Positions 9,486 through 19,640 of a DNA stretch of 64,000 bases are shown here, piece by piece. Made by a program: the position numbers and the translations under genes. The stretch covers positions 1-64,000 of the forward strand of contig CACJMR010000001.1 of NCBI GenBank assembly GCA_902594605.1. The letters run 5' to 3'. The notes under the pieces were generated by a model. The model had not been told where the DNA came from. It worked only from the letters and a program-made list of their open reading frames with translations, and did no database searches. Position 1 is the first letter of the stretch. Every line of letters starts with the position of its first letter. The stretch is from an uncultured Pelagibacteraceae bacterium. GTDB lineage: Bacteria; Pseudomonadota; Alphaproteobacteria; Pelagibacterales; Pelagibacteraceae.

Positions 9486-10942
9486 TTATTAATCGAAGCT
9501 TCAAAGATTTTAAGTTTCGACACAGAAGCAAAAAAAATCAAATCATCTTTACTAAAAAGAAAGTAAAAAATGATGAGGAAGTATTAAATTTAATTGATAA
9601 TTTTCTAGAGGAAAAAAATAGTTTTATATTTGAGTCTGTAGAAAAAGGTAAAATCAAGGGCAGATATACAATATTTGGTAAAAATCCTGATAAAATTTGG
9701 GAATTTAATAATAATAATTCTTATCTAATTCAAAGAAATAAAAAAAGAAAATTAAATGATAAACCAGATAAATTAATTGAAAAAATAATTGAAGATTTCA
9801 AGTTTCAAACTCCCAAAAATTTACCTAATATTTGCTCATTAATTTCTGGGTATTTTTCTTATGATTCAATCAGATACATAGAAAAAATTCCAAATAACTG
9901 TAAAAATGATCTCAATTTACCCGATGTTAGACTTCTACGTCCAAGAACTTTAGTCATTCATGACAATTTAAAAAAAGAAATATTTTACATATCTAATATT
10001 TTTAAAGATGAAAAAATTAAAAACTATAAAAATAAATATGAAGAAGTTAAATCTGATTTGTTTAAATTACTCATTCAGTCATCAATTAAGAATATTGATA
10101 AAAAAATAATTCAAAAGTCAAAAAATATAAAAGTGAAATCTAACACTTCAAAAAATAAATTTTTATCAATGGTTAATAAGGCAAAAAAATATATTAAATT
10201 AGGAGATATTTTTCAGGTTGTTTTAAGCCAAAGATTTGAGGCAAAATTAACAAAAAAACCATTAGACATTTATAAAAAACTAAGAGTAACAAACCCCTCT
10301 CCTTTTATGTTTTTCTTCAATTTTGAGGATTTTCAAATAATTGGTGCTAGTCCTGAAATACTTGTGAGACTTAGGGATAATAAAATTACTGTAAGACCAA
10401 TTGCAGGAACTAGACCAAGGGGTAAAACTAAAAAAGAAGATCTATTTTATGAAAGAGACCTACTTAAAGATAAAAAAGAACTTTCAGAGCATTTGATGTT
10501 GCTTGATTTAGGTAGAAATGATGCTGGTAAAGTCTCAAAGATAAATTCGGTAAAAGTCACAGAAAGCTTCATTATTGAAAGATATTCCCATGTTATGCAT
10601 ATAGTTTCAAATGTAGTTGGGGAATATAATCAAAAATTTTCAAAATTTAAATCGCTCCTAGCTGGTTTTCCAGCAGGTACTGTTTCTGGAGCTCCAAAAA
10701 TTAGAGCTATGGAAATTATAGATGAATTAGAAACAACAAAAAGAAAAGTTTATGCAGGCGGAATTGGATATTTTTCTGCAAATGGGGAATTTGATACATG
10801 CATAGCCTTAAGAACTGCTGTTGCTAAAAATAAAAAATTTTATGTTCAAGCAGGTGCAGGTATAGTTGCAGATAGTAAACCTAAAAATGAATATGAGGAA
10901 ACAGTTAATAAAGCGAAAGCTTTAATTAATGCTTTAAGATAA
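9482..10942 (+). CDS. trpE: Anthranilate synthase component I
   Basis: GDIFQVVLSQRFEAKL, NPSPFMFFF, PIAGTRPRGKT, DLGRNDAGKVS, GFPAGTVSGAPKIRAMEIID. Confidence 0.97.
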   Translation: MIINRSFKDFKFRHRSKKNQIIFTKKKVKNDEEVLNLIDNFLEEKNSFIFESVEKGKIKGRYTIFGKNPDKIWEFNNNNSYLIQRNKKRKLNDKPDKLIEKIIEDFKFQTPKNLPNICSLISGYFSYDSIRYIEKIPNNCKNDLNLPDVRLLRPRTLVIHDNLKKEIFYISNIFKDEKIKNYKNKYEEVKSDLFKLLIQSSIKNIDKKIIQKSKNIKVKSNTSKNKFLSMVNKAKKYIKLGDIFQVVLSQRFEAKLTKKPLDIYKKLRVTNPSPFMFFFNFEDFQIIGASPEILVRLRDNKITVRPIAGTRPRGKTKKEDLFYERDLLKDKKELSEHLMLLDLGRNDAGKVSKINSVKVTESFIIERYSHVMHIVSNVVGEYNQKFSKFKSLLAGFPAGTVSGAPKIRAMEIIDELETTKRKVYAGGIGYFSANGEFDTCIALRTAVAKNKKFYVQAGAGIVADSKPKNEYEETVNKAKALINALR

Positions 10943-11508
10943 TGAGAGTATTGTTGATAGATAATTACGATAGTTTTACTTTTAATTTGTATCACTATAT
11001 CTCCTCATTAAATGTTAAAGTTGATGTAGTTAGAAATGATAAAATTAATTCTAAAGAAATCATTAAAAAGAAATATGATAAAATTGTTATTTCACCAGGA
11101 CCAGGCAACCCAAATCAATCAGGCAATTGTATTAAAATATTGAAATCATTATACAAAGAATTACCTTTTTTAGGAGTATGTTTAGGTCATCAGATAATTG
11201 GACAAGTTTTTGGATCAAAAATTGTTCAAGCTAGAAAGTTAATGCACGGCAAAACAAGTAAAATCAAATCAAAAAAAATTGGTATTTTAAAAAACCTCCC
11301 AAATACATTTGAAGCTACCAGATACCATAGTTTGATAATTGATAAAAAAACGTTATCAAAAGAGCTAGAGATTACAGCAGAGACAGAAGATGGGATTATA
11401 ATGGGTGTTCAACATAAAAAATTTAATATTCATGGTGTACAATTCCATCCTGAAAGTATTAAAACAAACTTTGGAATGAAAATTCTTAAAAACTTTATTA
11501 ACAATTAA
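10942..11508 (+). CDS. trpG: Anthranilate synthase component II (glutamine amidotransferase)
   Basis: LLIDNYDSFTFNLYHY, ISPGPGNP, GVCLGHQ, GVQFHPESI. Confidence 0.96.
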   Translation: MRVLLIDNYDSFTFNLYHYISSLNVKVDVVRNDKINSKEIIKKKYDKIVISPGPGNPNQSGNCIKILKSLYKELPFLGVCLGHQIIGQVFGSKIVQARKLMHGKTSKIKSKKIGILKNLPNTFEATRYHSLIIDKKTLSKELEITAETEDGIIMGVQHKKFNIHGVQFHPESIKTNFGMKILKNFINN

Positions 11509-11512
11509 TTTT

Positions 11513-12505
11513 ATGGATCAAATTTTAGAAAAACTTAAAAATAAACAAGATTTAACTTTTGAAGAAAGTAAAACTGCTTTTGAAATATTAATGTCAGGAA
11601 AAGCCAGTGATGATGAAATTTTTGACTTTTTAACTTTGCTATCTGAAAAAGGTGAAGTTTCAGATGAAATAGCTGGTGGAGTTTTTGTTCTTAGAGAAAA
11701 GTCAAAAAGAGTAAATGTAAGTGATTGTATTGATACTTGTGGTACTGGCGGTGATGGCATGAATACCCTTAACATTTCAACTGCTTCTGCCCTACTTTTA
11801 GCAAGCATGGGAACAAAAGTTGCTAAACATGGCAATAAAGCTGTTTCTTCAAAATGTGGGTCTGGTGATGTTTTAGAAGCTCTTAAAATTAAAATTGATT
11901 TAGAGCCTGAGGATATTGAAAAAGAAATTAATACTAATAATTTTGGTTTTATGTTTGCACCAAATTATCATAGTGCAATGAAATTTGTAGGACCTGTAAG
12001 AAAAAAAATTAGAAAAAGAACTATTTTTAATATGATTGGTCCATTAAGTAATCCAGCTCTTGTAGAGAGACAAGTTGTGGGTGTGTTTGATAAAAAATTA
12101 TTAAAAATATTTGCAGAGGGACTTAAAAATTTAAATTTAAAATTTGCTTGGATAGTAAATAGCGAGGATGGATTGGATGAAATATCTCCTTATGCAATCA
12201 CTAATGTTACTCAATTAAAAGATGGTCAAATATCTGAATTAAAAATAGATCCAAATGCTTTAGGAGTTAATGCGGATAATTTTAAAAATTTAGTAGGTGA
12301 TGATGCTAAATTTAATGCTGATAAGATGATTGAAATATTTAAAGGTGAAGATAATGATTTTTCAAAAGCAGTTTGTTTAAATGCTGCGGCGGGTTTAATT
12401 GTTGGAGAAAAATTTTCTGAATTTTCTGAAGCATATAATCACACAAGAGAATTTATCCTTTCTGGAAAAACCTTTTTAAATCTAGAAAAAATTCAAAATG
12501 TCTGA
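11513..12505 (+). CDS. trpD: Anthranilate phosphoribosyltransferase
   Basis: DTCGTGGDGMNTLNISTASALL, KHGNKAVSSKCGSGDVLEAL, FNMIGPLSNPA. Confidence 0.97.
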   Translation: MDQILEKLKNKQDLTFEESKTAFEILMSGKASDDEIFDFLTLLSEKGEVSDEIAGGVFVLREKSKRVNVSDCIDTCGTGGDGMNTLNISTASALLLASMGTKVAKHGNKAVSSKCGSGDVLEALKIKIDLEPEDIEKEINTNNFGFMFAPNYHSAMKFVGPVRKKIRKRTIFNMIGPLSNPALVERQVVGVFDKKLLKIFAEGLKNLNLKFAWIVNSEDGLDEISPYAITNVTQLKDGQISELKIDPNALGVNADNFKNLVGDDAKFNADKMIEIFKGEDNDFSKAVCLNAAAGLIVGEKFSEFSEAYNHTREFILSGKTFLNLEKIQNV

Positions 12506-13289
12506 AAATGTACTTCAAAATATCATTCAAAAGAAAATTGAAAAAGTTGATAAATTAAAAAAATCCTTAGATCTTAAAACTTTGGATGAATTAATAAATA
12601 AAAACAACAGCTATATTAATTTTAAAGAGAAAATAGAAAGTAATATAAAAAATAATAAAACCTCAATTATTGCTGAAATTAAAAAAGCAAGTCCTTCAGC
12701 GGGTATAATAATTAATGATTATAATCCTGTAGATATTGCTCAAATTTATTTGAATAATAAAGCAACTTGTCTTTCAGTTTTAACTGAAGAAGATTATTTT
12801 TTAGGAAATTTAATTCACATAAGCAAAATAAAAGATAAAATAAATTTGCCTGTATTGTGTAAGGATTTTTTTATCGATAAATTTCAAATACCTTTGGCAA
12901 AAAGTTATGGTGCTGATGCTATTTTAATTATTTTAGCTGGGGTTTCGGATGATCTTGCTTCTGAATTATATGATGAAGCTTTGAAATATAATATGTCGGT
13001 TATTGTTGAAGTTCATACAGTAGAAGAAGCAAAAAAAGCTTTGAATTTTAAAGATGCATTAATTGGAATAAACAATAGAAATTTAAAAACACTTAAAACT
13101 GATATAAATACAACTTATGATATTTATGATGTTGTAAAAAATCACAAAGGTCCTTTAATATCTGAAAGTGGAATTAAAAATAAAGAAGAGCTATTAGAGC
13201 TAAACAACAAAACATCAATTAACACTTTTTTGATTGGTGAATCACTTTTAAAAAACTTAGATAAGAATTCTATTTTTTCAATTTTATAG
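12498..13289 (+). CDS. trpC: Indole-3-glycerol phosphate synthase
   Basis: IIAEIKKASPSAGII, CLSVLTEEDYFLG, PVLCKDFFID, IGINNRNLKT, ISESGI. Confidence 0.97.
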   Translation: MSENVLQNIIQKKIEKVDKLKKSLDLKTLDELINKNNSYINFKEKIESNIKNNKTSIIAEIKKASPSAGIIINDYNPVDIAQIYLNNKATCLSVLTEEDYFLGNLIHISKIKDKINLPVLCKDFFIDKFQIPLAKSYGADAILIILAGVSDDLASELYDEALKYNMSVIVEVHTVEEAKKALNFKDALIGINNRNLKTLKTDINTTYDIYDVVKNHKGPLISESGIKNKEELLELNNKTSINTFLIGESLLKNLDKNSIFSIL

Positions 13290-13339
13290 TCAAATAAAGC
13301 CCTATTTTACTAGTTTTTTTTAGTATTGTTAATTTAAAA

Positions 13340-13376
13340 GAACTTTTATAGAACATTATTTGTACGATATTTGTTC
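13340..13376. promoter_or_regulatory. LexA operator array (alphaproteobacterial SOS boxes, GTTC-N7-GTTC type)
   Basis: GAAC(13340)-N7-GAAC(13351)-N7-GTAC(13362)-N7-GTTC(13373), immediately before the lexA ATG (13379). The first pair is a perfect GTTC-N7-GTTC on the minus strand. Confidence 0.78.
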
Positions 13377-13378
13377 TT

Positions 13379-14056
13379 ATGCTAACAAAAAAACAAAAAA
13401 ACTTGCTTTTATTTATCAACAAGAAGTTGAGAAGTTCAGGTGTATCTCCTTCTTATGAGGAGATGAAACAATCTCTTAATTTAAAATCTAAATCAGGAAT
13501 TCACAGGTTGATTAGTGCTTTAGAAGAACGAGGTTTTATAAAAAGATTAGCTCACAAAGCAAGAGCTTTAGAGGTAATTAAATTACCAGAGACAGCTTCT
13601 GCCAATGATATTTATAATAGCTTTTCACCTAGTGTCATTAAAGGTGGACTAGATGAAGAACAAACTGATTCTGATGAAGTAGAAGTACCAGTACTTGGAA
13701 AAATTGCTGCAGGAACACCTGTTGAAGCAATACAAAATGAGGTTTCTAGAATTCCACTACCAAATAATTTAGAAAAAAACGGTGATTACTTTGGATTAAA
13801 AGTTCAAGGTGACTCTATGATAGACGCAGGTATTCATGAAGGAGATACTGTTATTATTAAAAGAACTGATACTGCTGATAATGGTAAAATCGTAGTTGCT
13901 TTAATAGATGAGCATGAAGCGATGTTAAAAAGAATTCGGAAAAAAGGTAAAGTTGTAGCGCTTGAAAGTGCTAATAGAAACTATGAAACTAAGATTTTTG
14001 GACCTGATAGAGTAAAAGTTCAAGGAGTTTTAGTATCTTTATATAGAAACTTCTAA
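13379..14056 (+). CDS. lexA: LexA repressor
   Basis: MLTKKQKNLLLFINKKLRSSGVSPSYEEMKQSLNLKSKSGIHRLISALEERGFI; Ala-Gly cleavage region GKIAAGTPVEA; Ser GDSMIDAGIHEGD and Lys dyad region. Confidence 0.97.
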   Translation: MLTKKQKNLLLFINKKLRSSGVSPSYEEMKQSLNLKSKSGIHRLISALEERGFIKRLAHKARALEVIKLPETASANDIYNSFSPSVIKGGLDEEQTDSDEVEVPVLGKIAAGTPVEAIQNEVSRIPLPNNLEKNGDYFGLKVQGDSMIDAGIHEGDTVIIKRTDTADNGKIVVALIDEHEAMLKRIRKKGKVVALESANRNYETKIFGPDRVKVQGVLVSLYRNF

Positions 14057-14078
14057 AAAAATAGTCTAAACAACATTG

Positions 14079-15479
14079 ATGTCTAAAGTAGCAACACGTT
14101 TTGCTCCATCCCCTACTGGAGCTCTGCATATTGGAGGGGTTAGAACTGCCTTATTTAATTGGTTGTTCTCTAAAAATCAAAAGGGAACTTTTCATCTTAG
14201 AATTGAAGATACTGACAAAGAAAGATCAAAAGAGGAACACAAAATACAAATTATTAAATCATTAAAGTGGATAGGGATTGAACATGATGGTGAAGAATAT
14301 ATTCAGTCACAAAAAATAGAAGATCATATTAAAATTGCTAATCAATTATTAAAAAAAGGCAACGCATATAAATGCTACTGCTCTGCTGAAGAGATAGAGG
14401 AACAAAAAAAAAGAGCTAGGCAAAAAAAGATGCCATATATTTATAATAGAAAATGGAGAGATGCTGATGAAAAAGATGCTCCTAAAGATATTAAACCTGT
14501 AATTAGATTTAAAAGTAAAATAGAGGGAAATTCTAAACTTAATGATTTAGTTCAAGGAGATGTTGAAATTGAAAATAATACAATAGAAGATTTTATAATT
14601 TTAAGAAATGATGGGACACCAACTTATAATCTTTCAGCAACTGTTGACGATTTTCAGATGGGAATAACACATATAATTAGAGGAGATGATCATAAGATAA
14701 ATACTTTTAAACAAATACAAATATATCAAGCAATGGGTTGGGATATTCCAGAATTTGCGCACATTCCATTAATTCATACTATTGAAGGTAAAAAACTGTC
14801 AAAAAGAGATAATGCCTCGACTTTGGATGATTACTCAAAAATAGGTATTATGCCTGATGCATTAAGAAATTATTTGCTTCGACTTGGATGGTCATATCAG
14901 GACAAAGAAATATTTACTTTGGATGAGAGCATTGAATACTTTAATTTAGAAGGTATTGGCAAATCACCATCAAAACTAGATGTTAGCAGAATTTTATCAC
15001 TGAATGAGCACTATATAAAGACGATCAACGAAAACGATCTTTATCAAAACTTATTAGAATATTGCAAAATTTATAAAGAAGAAATTAAAAATGATAAAGA
15101 AACAAAAATTAAATCTTCATTATCTTTTTTAAAAAATAAAGCCAAAACCTTAGAAGATATTTACAATAATGCAAAATATATCATTAATGATAAAATTAAA
15201 TTCAATGAGGATGATTTAAAATTGATTGATGATAAAGCAAAAAAAATTATTTCAGAATTTATTAAAGAATTATCATCTAAATCAAATATAAATAAGGAGA
15301 ATTTAGAGCCTGTAGTAAATAATTTGATTAAAACAAATGATACAAATTTTAAAGGAGTTGGTCAGCCTATACGAATTGCTTTAACAGGTTCAAAATTTGG
15401 TCCTGGCTTATATGATATTGTAATTTCGTTAGGAAAAGACGAGGTGATAAAAAGATTACAAAAACAAATAGCTATTTAA
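14079..15479 (+). CDS. gltX: Glutamyl-tRNA synthetase
   Basis: TRFAPSPTGALHIGGVRTALFNWLFS; KLSKRDNASTL. ATG at 14079 preferred to the listed TTG at 14076. Confidence 0.96.
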   Translation: MSKVATRFAPSPTGALHIGGVRTALFNWLFSKNQKGTFHLRIEDTDKERSKEEHKIQIIKSLKWIGIEHDGEEYIQSQKIEDHIKIANQLLKKGNAYKCYCSAEEIEEQKKRARQKKMPYIYNRKWRDADEKDAPKDIKPVIRFKSKIEGNSKLNDLVQGDVEIENNTIEDFIILRNDGTPTYNLSATVDDFQMGITHIIRGDDHKINTFKQIQIYQAMGWDIPEFAHIPLIHTIEGKKLSKRDNASTLDDYSKIGIMPDALRNYLLRLGWSYQDKEIFTLDESIEYFNLEGIGKSPSKLDVSRILSLNEHYIKTINENDLYQNLLEYCKIYKEEIKNDKETKIKSSLSFLKNKAKTLEDIYNNAKYIINDKIKFNEDDLKLIDDKAKKIISEFIKELSSKSNINKENLEPVVNNLIKTNDTNFKGVGQPIRIALTGSKFGPGLYDIVISLGKDEVIKRLQKQIAI

Positions 15480-16592
15480 TATTTTACTAGCTTCCAAAGA
15501 GGAAGAGCTTTCAGACTTAATGCCATTCAATGTCTCAGAGCAAATTTTAACCTGATCGTGCATTGCTTTAGGATTATTTAAAAAATACACTACAGATTTA
15601 TAAATTTCATTAGGATTACATTCACCTTGTAACAATTCAGGTATAATTTCTTTTTTATTTATTATGTTAATAATATTAGCATACTTCACTTTAACTAGTA
15701 ATTTCATAATAAAATAATTTATAAAGTTTATTTTATAAATTATTATCGATGGAATTTTAAAATTACAAATTTCCAAAGAAATAGTTCCGGACTTTGCAAC
15801 TGCAAAAATTGAATTAACTAAAATTTTATTTTTAATATTTTCATCAGATATAACTTGAATATTATCAATATGTAATTTTTTTACATAATCATTTATATGA
15901 TTTTTATTTTCACTGGTTGCGTGAAATACGAAGGAAAAATTATTAAACTTTTTATTCATTAATTTAACAAAATCACTCAGTATAGGTAATAAAACCTTAA
16001 TTTCAGACTCCCTACTTCCTGGAAATATTGAAATTATTTTTGTTTTTACTGCAAATAAATTTGATAATTCTACTTTTTCATTATTTTCTTTCTCTAACAA
16101 TGGATGACCTACAAAAGTATTTTTAATATTCTCTTTATCAAAATATTTCTTTTCAAAATCAAAAAGTAAAAGTACATGATCAAGAAATTTTTGAAGTTTT
16201 TTTACTCTATTTTCTCTCCAGATCCATACCTGTGGAGCAACATAATGAATTGTTTTAATCAAAGGGTTTATTTTTTTTACTTTTTCTGCAACACGTAAGG
16301 TAAATTCTGGGCTGTCTATAGTAAATAAGATATCAGGATTAAATTTAATTATTTCTTCTATTGTGAAATTTATTTTTTTTTTAATTTTAAAAACATTTAA
16401 TAATATACTAGTAAAACCAATATAAGTTATTTCTTTAAGATTAAATATCGATTTGACTCCTTGTTTTTCTAAATTTACTCCACCTACACATAAATATTGA
16501 ATATTGGGGTTGATTTCTTTTAGTTTTAAAATTACTTTTGAAGCTAATTTATCACCTGACGGCTCTCCTGTAACAATAAATATTCTTTTCAT
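15456..16592 (-). CDS. lpxB: Lipid-A-disaccharide synthase
   Basis: IFIVTGEPSGDKLASKVI, YVAPQVWIWRENRVKKL, FVGHPLLE, FPGSRESEIK. Confidence 0.96.
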   Translation of the reverse strand: MKRIFIVTGEPSGDKLASKVILKLKEINPNIQYLCVGGVNLEKQGVKSIFNLKEITYIGFTSILLNVFKIKKKINFTIEEIIKFNPDILFTIDSPEFTLRVAEKVKKINPLIKTIHYVAPQVWIWRENRVKKLQKFLDHVLLLFDFEKKYFDKENIKNTFVGHPLLEKENNEKVELSNLFAVKTKIISIFPGSRESEIKVLLPILSDFVKLMNKKFNNFSFVFHATSENKNHINDYVKKLHIDNIQVISDENIKNKILVNSIFAVAKSGTISLEICNFKIPSIIIYKINFINYFIMKLLVKVKYANIINIINKKEIIPELLQGECNPNEIYKSVVYFLNNPKAMHDQVKICSETLNGIKSESSSSLEASKILNSYLFL

Positions 16593-17380
16593 AAAATGTG
16601 TATAAAAATTTTATTTTTATTAGCAAAATAGATTGATTTTTTTTGATCTAAAAAAATATTTTCTTTAGATTTTAATACAATTCCTTTTAAATTAGCCTTT
16701 TTACAATCCATTAATGTATCAAAACCAATTGTGGGTAAATCAGCTCTTAAATCTTGTTTTTTTTTAGGAAATTTAATAAGTATTCCATTTTTTTTTTCAT
16801 TTCTTATTGTTTTTTCAATCATTTTTTTTGTTCCTCTTGATGTTTCTTTTTTAATTACTTTATTGTTTCTAACAATTACAGCTTGTATGTGGTTATAAGG
16901 GCTTAATTTTTTTAAATATTTTAAACCTAAAGCTATTTCTTTCAAATCATTTAAAGCTGGTTTAAGTTTTGTAAGTGTCCCTTTATTTAAAGTTAATTCT
17001 GGATTAAAAAAATTAGATTTTATAACTTTAATTTTATTTTCATCTAAAATTTTAATAAGCTCTTTTAGAATAGCCGCATCTCCTAGTTTAAATGCTTTAA
17101 TAATTCTAGGTAAATAATAAAAACCTTTAAAGTCTAATTTAAGATTTGATATTTTTGGTTTTTCTATTTTTCCAGCAAAAAGAACTTTTTTACATTTTTT
17201 ATCATGAATTAATTTTAAAATTTCTCCAAATTTACCGATACTTATAAAATAACTATTTTTATATTTTTTAAACAAATTTTTTTTGGTCAAATCTATAATA
17301 AAATATCTTTCTCTTTTTTTTTTAAGTTTTTTTAAAATTAATGATGGAAAATCTGTACCACCTAAAAAAAGTCCAATCAT
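16589..17380 (-). CDS. lpxI: LpxI family UDP-2,3-diacylglucosamine diphosphatase
   Basis: GLFLGGTDFPSLI..., LGDAAILKELIKILDENKIKVI, KFPKKKQDLRADLPTIGFDTL; between lpxA and lpxB. Confidence 0.9.
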   Translation of the reverse strand: MIGLFLGGTDFPSLILKKLKKKRERYFIIDLTKKNLFKKYKNSYFISIGKFGEILKLIHDKKCKKVLFAGKIEKPKISNLKLDFKGFYYLPRIIKAFKLGDAAILKELIKILDENKIKVIKSNFFNPELTLNKGTLTKLKPALNDLKEIALGLKYLKKLSPYNHIQAVIVRNNKVIKKETSRGTKKMIEKTIRNEKKNGILIKFPKKKQDLRADLPTIGFDTLMDCKKANLKGIVLKSKENIFLDQKKSIYFANKNKIFIHIL

Positions 17381-17381
17381 T

Positions 17382-18164
17382 TTATTTTATATCTGGAGTA
17401 CAAATAGGTCTCTTTTTATCTTTGTTTATAAATTCTATTATTTCATTAACCAATTCATTTCTTTTAAACTCAATATTTAAATTTTTTAAATTTTCACTTA
17501 GATTTTCTGTTTTAAATATATCCTTGTAAGCTTCTGTTAGACAAATTATATCTTTATTTGATTTATTTATTCTTCTTAAACCGACTATATTAATACCATT
17601 TAAAATATTTCTATTACCTGTAGATAAACCATATGGTATTATATCTCTTGATACACCAGTCATGCCACCAATCATCGCCATTTTACCTATTCTTGTAAAT
17701 TGATGTACCCCACAGTTTCCTCCAAGAATAACATTATCATCAATTACAGCATGTCCAGCTATAGCTGCATTGTTTGCAATTACAATTTTATTTCCTAATC
17801 TACAATCATGAGCTATGTGTGATCCTATCATTAATAAATTGTAATTACCTACAATTGTAGTCCCTCCTCCTTGGACTGTACCTGGATTAATAGTTACGTA
17901 TTCTCTAATGATATTGTTGTTTCCAATAATTAAACTCGTTTTTTCTCCTTTATATTTCATATCCTGAGGATCGTTTCCAATCGAGGCGAATGGGTAAATT
18001 TTATTATTTGTACCAATTTTTGTATGACCTACTATGCTAACATGAGATTGGATTTCTGTATTATCTCCAATTACTACTTCAGGTCCAATAATTGAATAAG
18101 CTCCAATTTTAACATTCTTTGAAATAATTGCTTTTGGATCTATTATTGCGGTTTGATGAATCAT
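17382..18164 (-). CDS. lpxA: UDP-N-acetylglucosamine acyltransferase
   Basis: Hexapeptide repeats; IHQTAIIDPKA, FASIGNDPQDMKYKGE, REYVTINPGTVQGGG, HIAHDCRLGN, HQFTRIG. Confidence 0.97.
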   Translation of the reverse strand: MIHQTAIIDPKAIISKNVKIGAYSIIGPEVVIGDNTEIQSHVSIVGHTKIGTNNKIYPFASIGNDPQDMKYKGEKTSLIIGNNNIIREYVTINPGTVQGGGTTIVGNYNLLMIGSHIAHDCRLGNKIVIANNAAIAGHAVIDDNVILGGNCGVHQFTRIGKMAMIGGMTGVSRDIIPYGLSTGNRNILNGINIVGLRRINKSNKDIICLTEAYKDIFKTENLSENLKNLNIEFKRNELVNEIIEFINKDKKRPICTPDIK

Positions 18165-19141
18165 TTAATTTTCCTTAAAAAATCTCTAATATTTTTTGCT
18201 GGATAACCCATTACTTTTGAATTATCTGGGATATCTTTGATTACTCCGCTACCTCCACCAATTTCTACATTACTTCCAATTTTTAAATGACCTGATATAC
18301 CCGCTTGGCCACCTATTTTTACATTATCGCCAATTATAGAACTTCCAGCAATACCTACTTGACCTGCGATAATTGTATTTTCTCCTATCCTCACATTATG
18401 AGCAATATGAATTTGATTATCTAAAAATGAATTTTTTCCAATTATTGTGTTGGACATTGAGCCTCTATCTATAGTAGAGCCACAACCGACTTCACAGTTA
18501 TCTTCAATTATAACTATACCAATATGAGGATATCTCAAATTTTTAATTTTGTTTGGAAAAAAACCAAATCCATGTTTACCTATAACGCAACTATCTAAAA
18601 TATTTACATTATTTTTAATAAATGTGTTTCTAATTATAACATTGGATCCAATAGAGCAACTGTGTCCAATTATTACATTTTTTTCTATAATTGTGTTGTG
18701 TCCTATAAAACAATTAGAGCCTATTGAAACATTTTCTCCAACTAAAACATTTTTTCCAAAAGTCACATTATCCTTAAACTTGGTTTCACTTATGTTTTTT
18801 ACTGTGTTATCAAAATTATCATTAATAGAATTTGGATAAAATTTTGAGGTTATTTGTGCAATAGAAACCAACACATTTTTCACAATTATTGGTAAACAAG
18901 TATTTGGTAATTTGTGTTTTAAATTTGCTGTGGTTACACAAAATGATGCTTTTGTATCATTTGCAATTTTTTCATATTTTTTTGAGTGAAAAAAAGTAAG
19001 ATCATTATTTTGAGCAGATATTAAATCTTTAACATCATTGATTTGGTGATCTGTGAAATTTTTTTTATCATTTATGTTTAAGGTATTCAATATTTCAGAT
19101 AATTTAAATGGTCCTTTATTTTGAAAAAAAATATTTTTCAT
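18161..19141 (-). CDS. lpxD: UDP-3-O-acylglucosamine N-acyltransferase
   Basis: Hexapeptide repeats; GFGFFPN, CEVGCGSTIDRGSMSNTIIG, IHIAHNVRIGENTIIAGQVGIAGS. Confidence 0.95.
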   Translation of the reverse strand: MKNIFFQNKGPFKLSEILNTLNINDKKNFTDHQINDVKDLISAQNNDLTFFHSKKYEKIANDTKASFCVTTANLKHKLPNTCLPIIVKNVLVSIAQITSKFYPNSINDNFDNTVKNISETKFKDNVTFGKNVLVGENVSIGSNCFIGHNTIIEKNVIIGHSCSIGSNVIIRNTFIKNNVNILDSCVIGKHGFGFFPNKIKNLRYPHIGIVIIEDNCEVGCGSTIDRGSMSNTIIGKNSFLDNQIHIAHNVRIGENTIIAGQVGIAGSSIIGDNVKIGGQAGISGHLKIGSNVEIGGGSGVIKDIPDNSKVMGYPAKNIRDFLRKIK

Positions 19142-19193
19142 TAATGCTTTTTAACAAAGCAAATTTAAATAAGTTATCAACAATTATTGCTAT

Positions 19194-19640
19194 TTATTTC
19201 TTATCAACAATCGTAGCAGACCAAATTGCATCAGCCATTTTTTTACTATTTACGAACGCTTCACCTTTATATTTCCAAACTCTACCATGCGATCTAATAG
19301 CTTCAATCTTTAATTCTAATTCACAATCAGGTATTACCGGATTTCTAAATCTTGCTTTTTCAACTCCCATTAAAAAAACTAACTTATCCTCATATGTTGA
19401 TTTATCTAAACCATGAGCAGTTAATGCGGCAGCAGCTTGACCAAAAGATTCGACAATTAAAACACCAGGCATAACAGGATTATCAGGAAAATGACCTTGA
19501 ACAAAAAAACTGTTCTTTCTTACTTTTACTAATGCTGTTGCAGAAAATAATTTTTTTATATCATACAGCTCGTCAATTAATAACATTGGTTCTCTATGAG
19601 GTAATAGTTCTCTTATTTGAGATTTATCGAGTTTTATCAT
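19194..19640 (-). CDS. fabZ: 3-hydroxyacyl-[ACP] dehydratase
   Basis: LLPHREPMLLIDEL, FFVQGHFPDNPVMPGVLIVESFGQAAA. Confidence 0.96.
   Translation of the reverse strand: MIKLDKSQIRELLPHREPMLLIDELYDIKKLFSATALVKVRKNSFFVQGHFPDNPVMPGVLIVESFGQAAAALTAHGLDKSTYEDKLVFLMGVEKARFRNPVIPDCELELKIEAIRSHGRVWKYKGEAFVNSKKMADAIWSATIVDKK

Noticed and set aside
13305-13326. TACTAG-TTTTTTT-TAGTA possible terminator after trpC
   Set aside because: Very weak AT-only stem without a convincing GC hairpin; cannot be separated from background composition.
18161-19141. Repetitive hexapeptide-coding sequence in lpxD (and lpxA) as a DNA repeat
   Set aside because: Repetition is explained by the left-handed beta-helix protein fold, not by a DNA repeat element.
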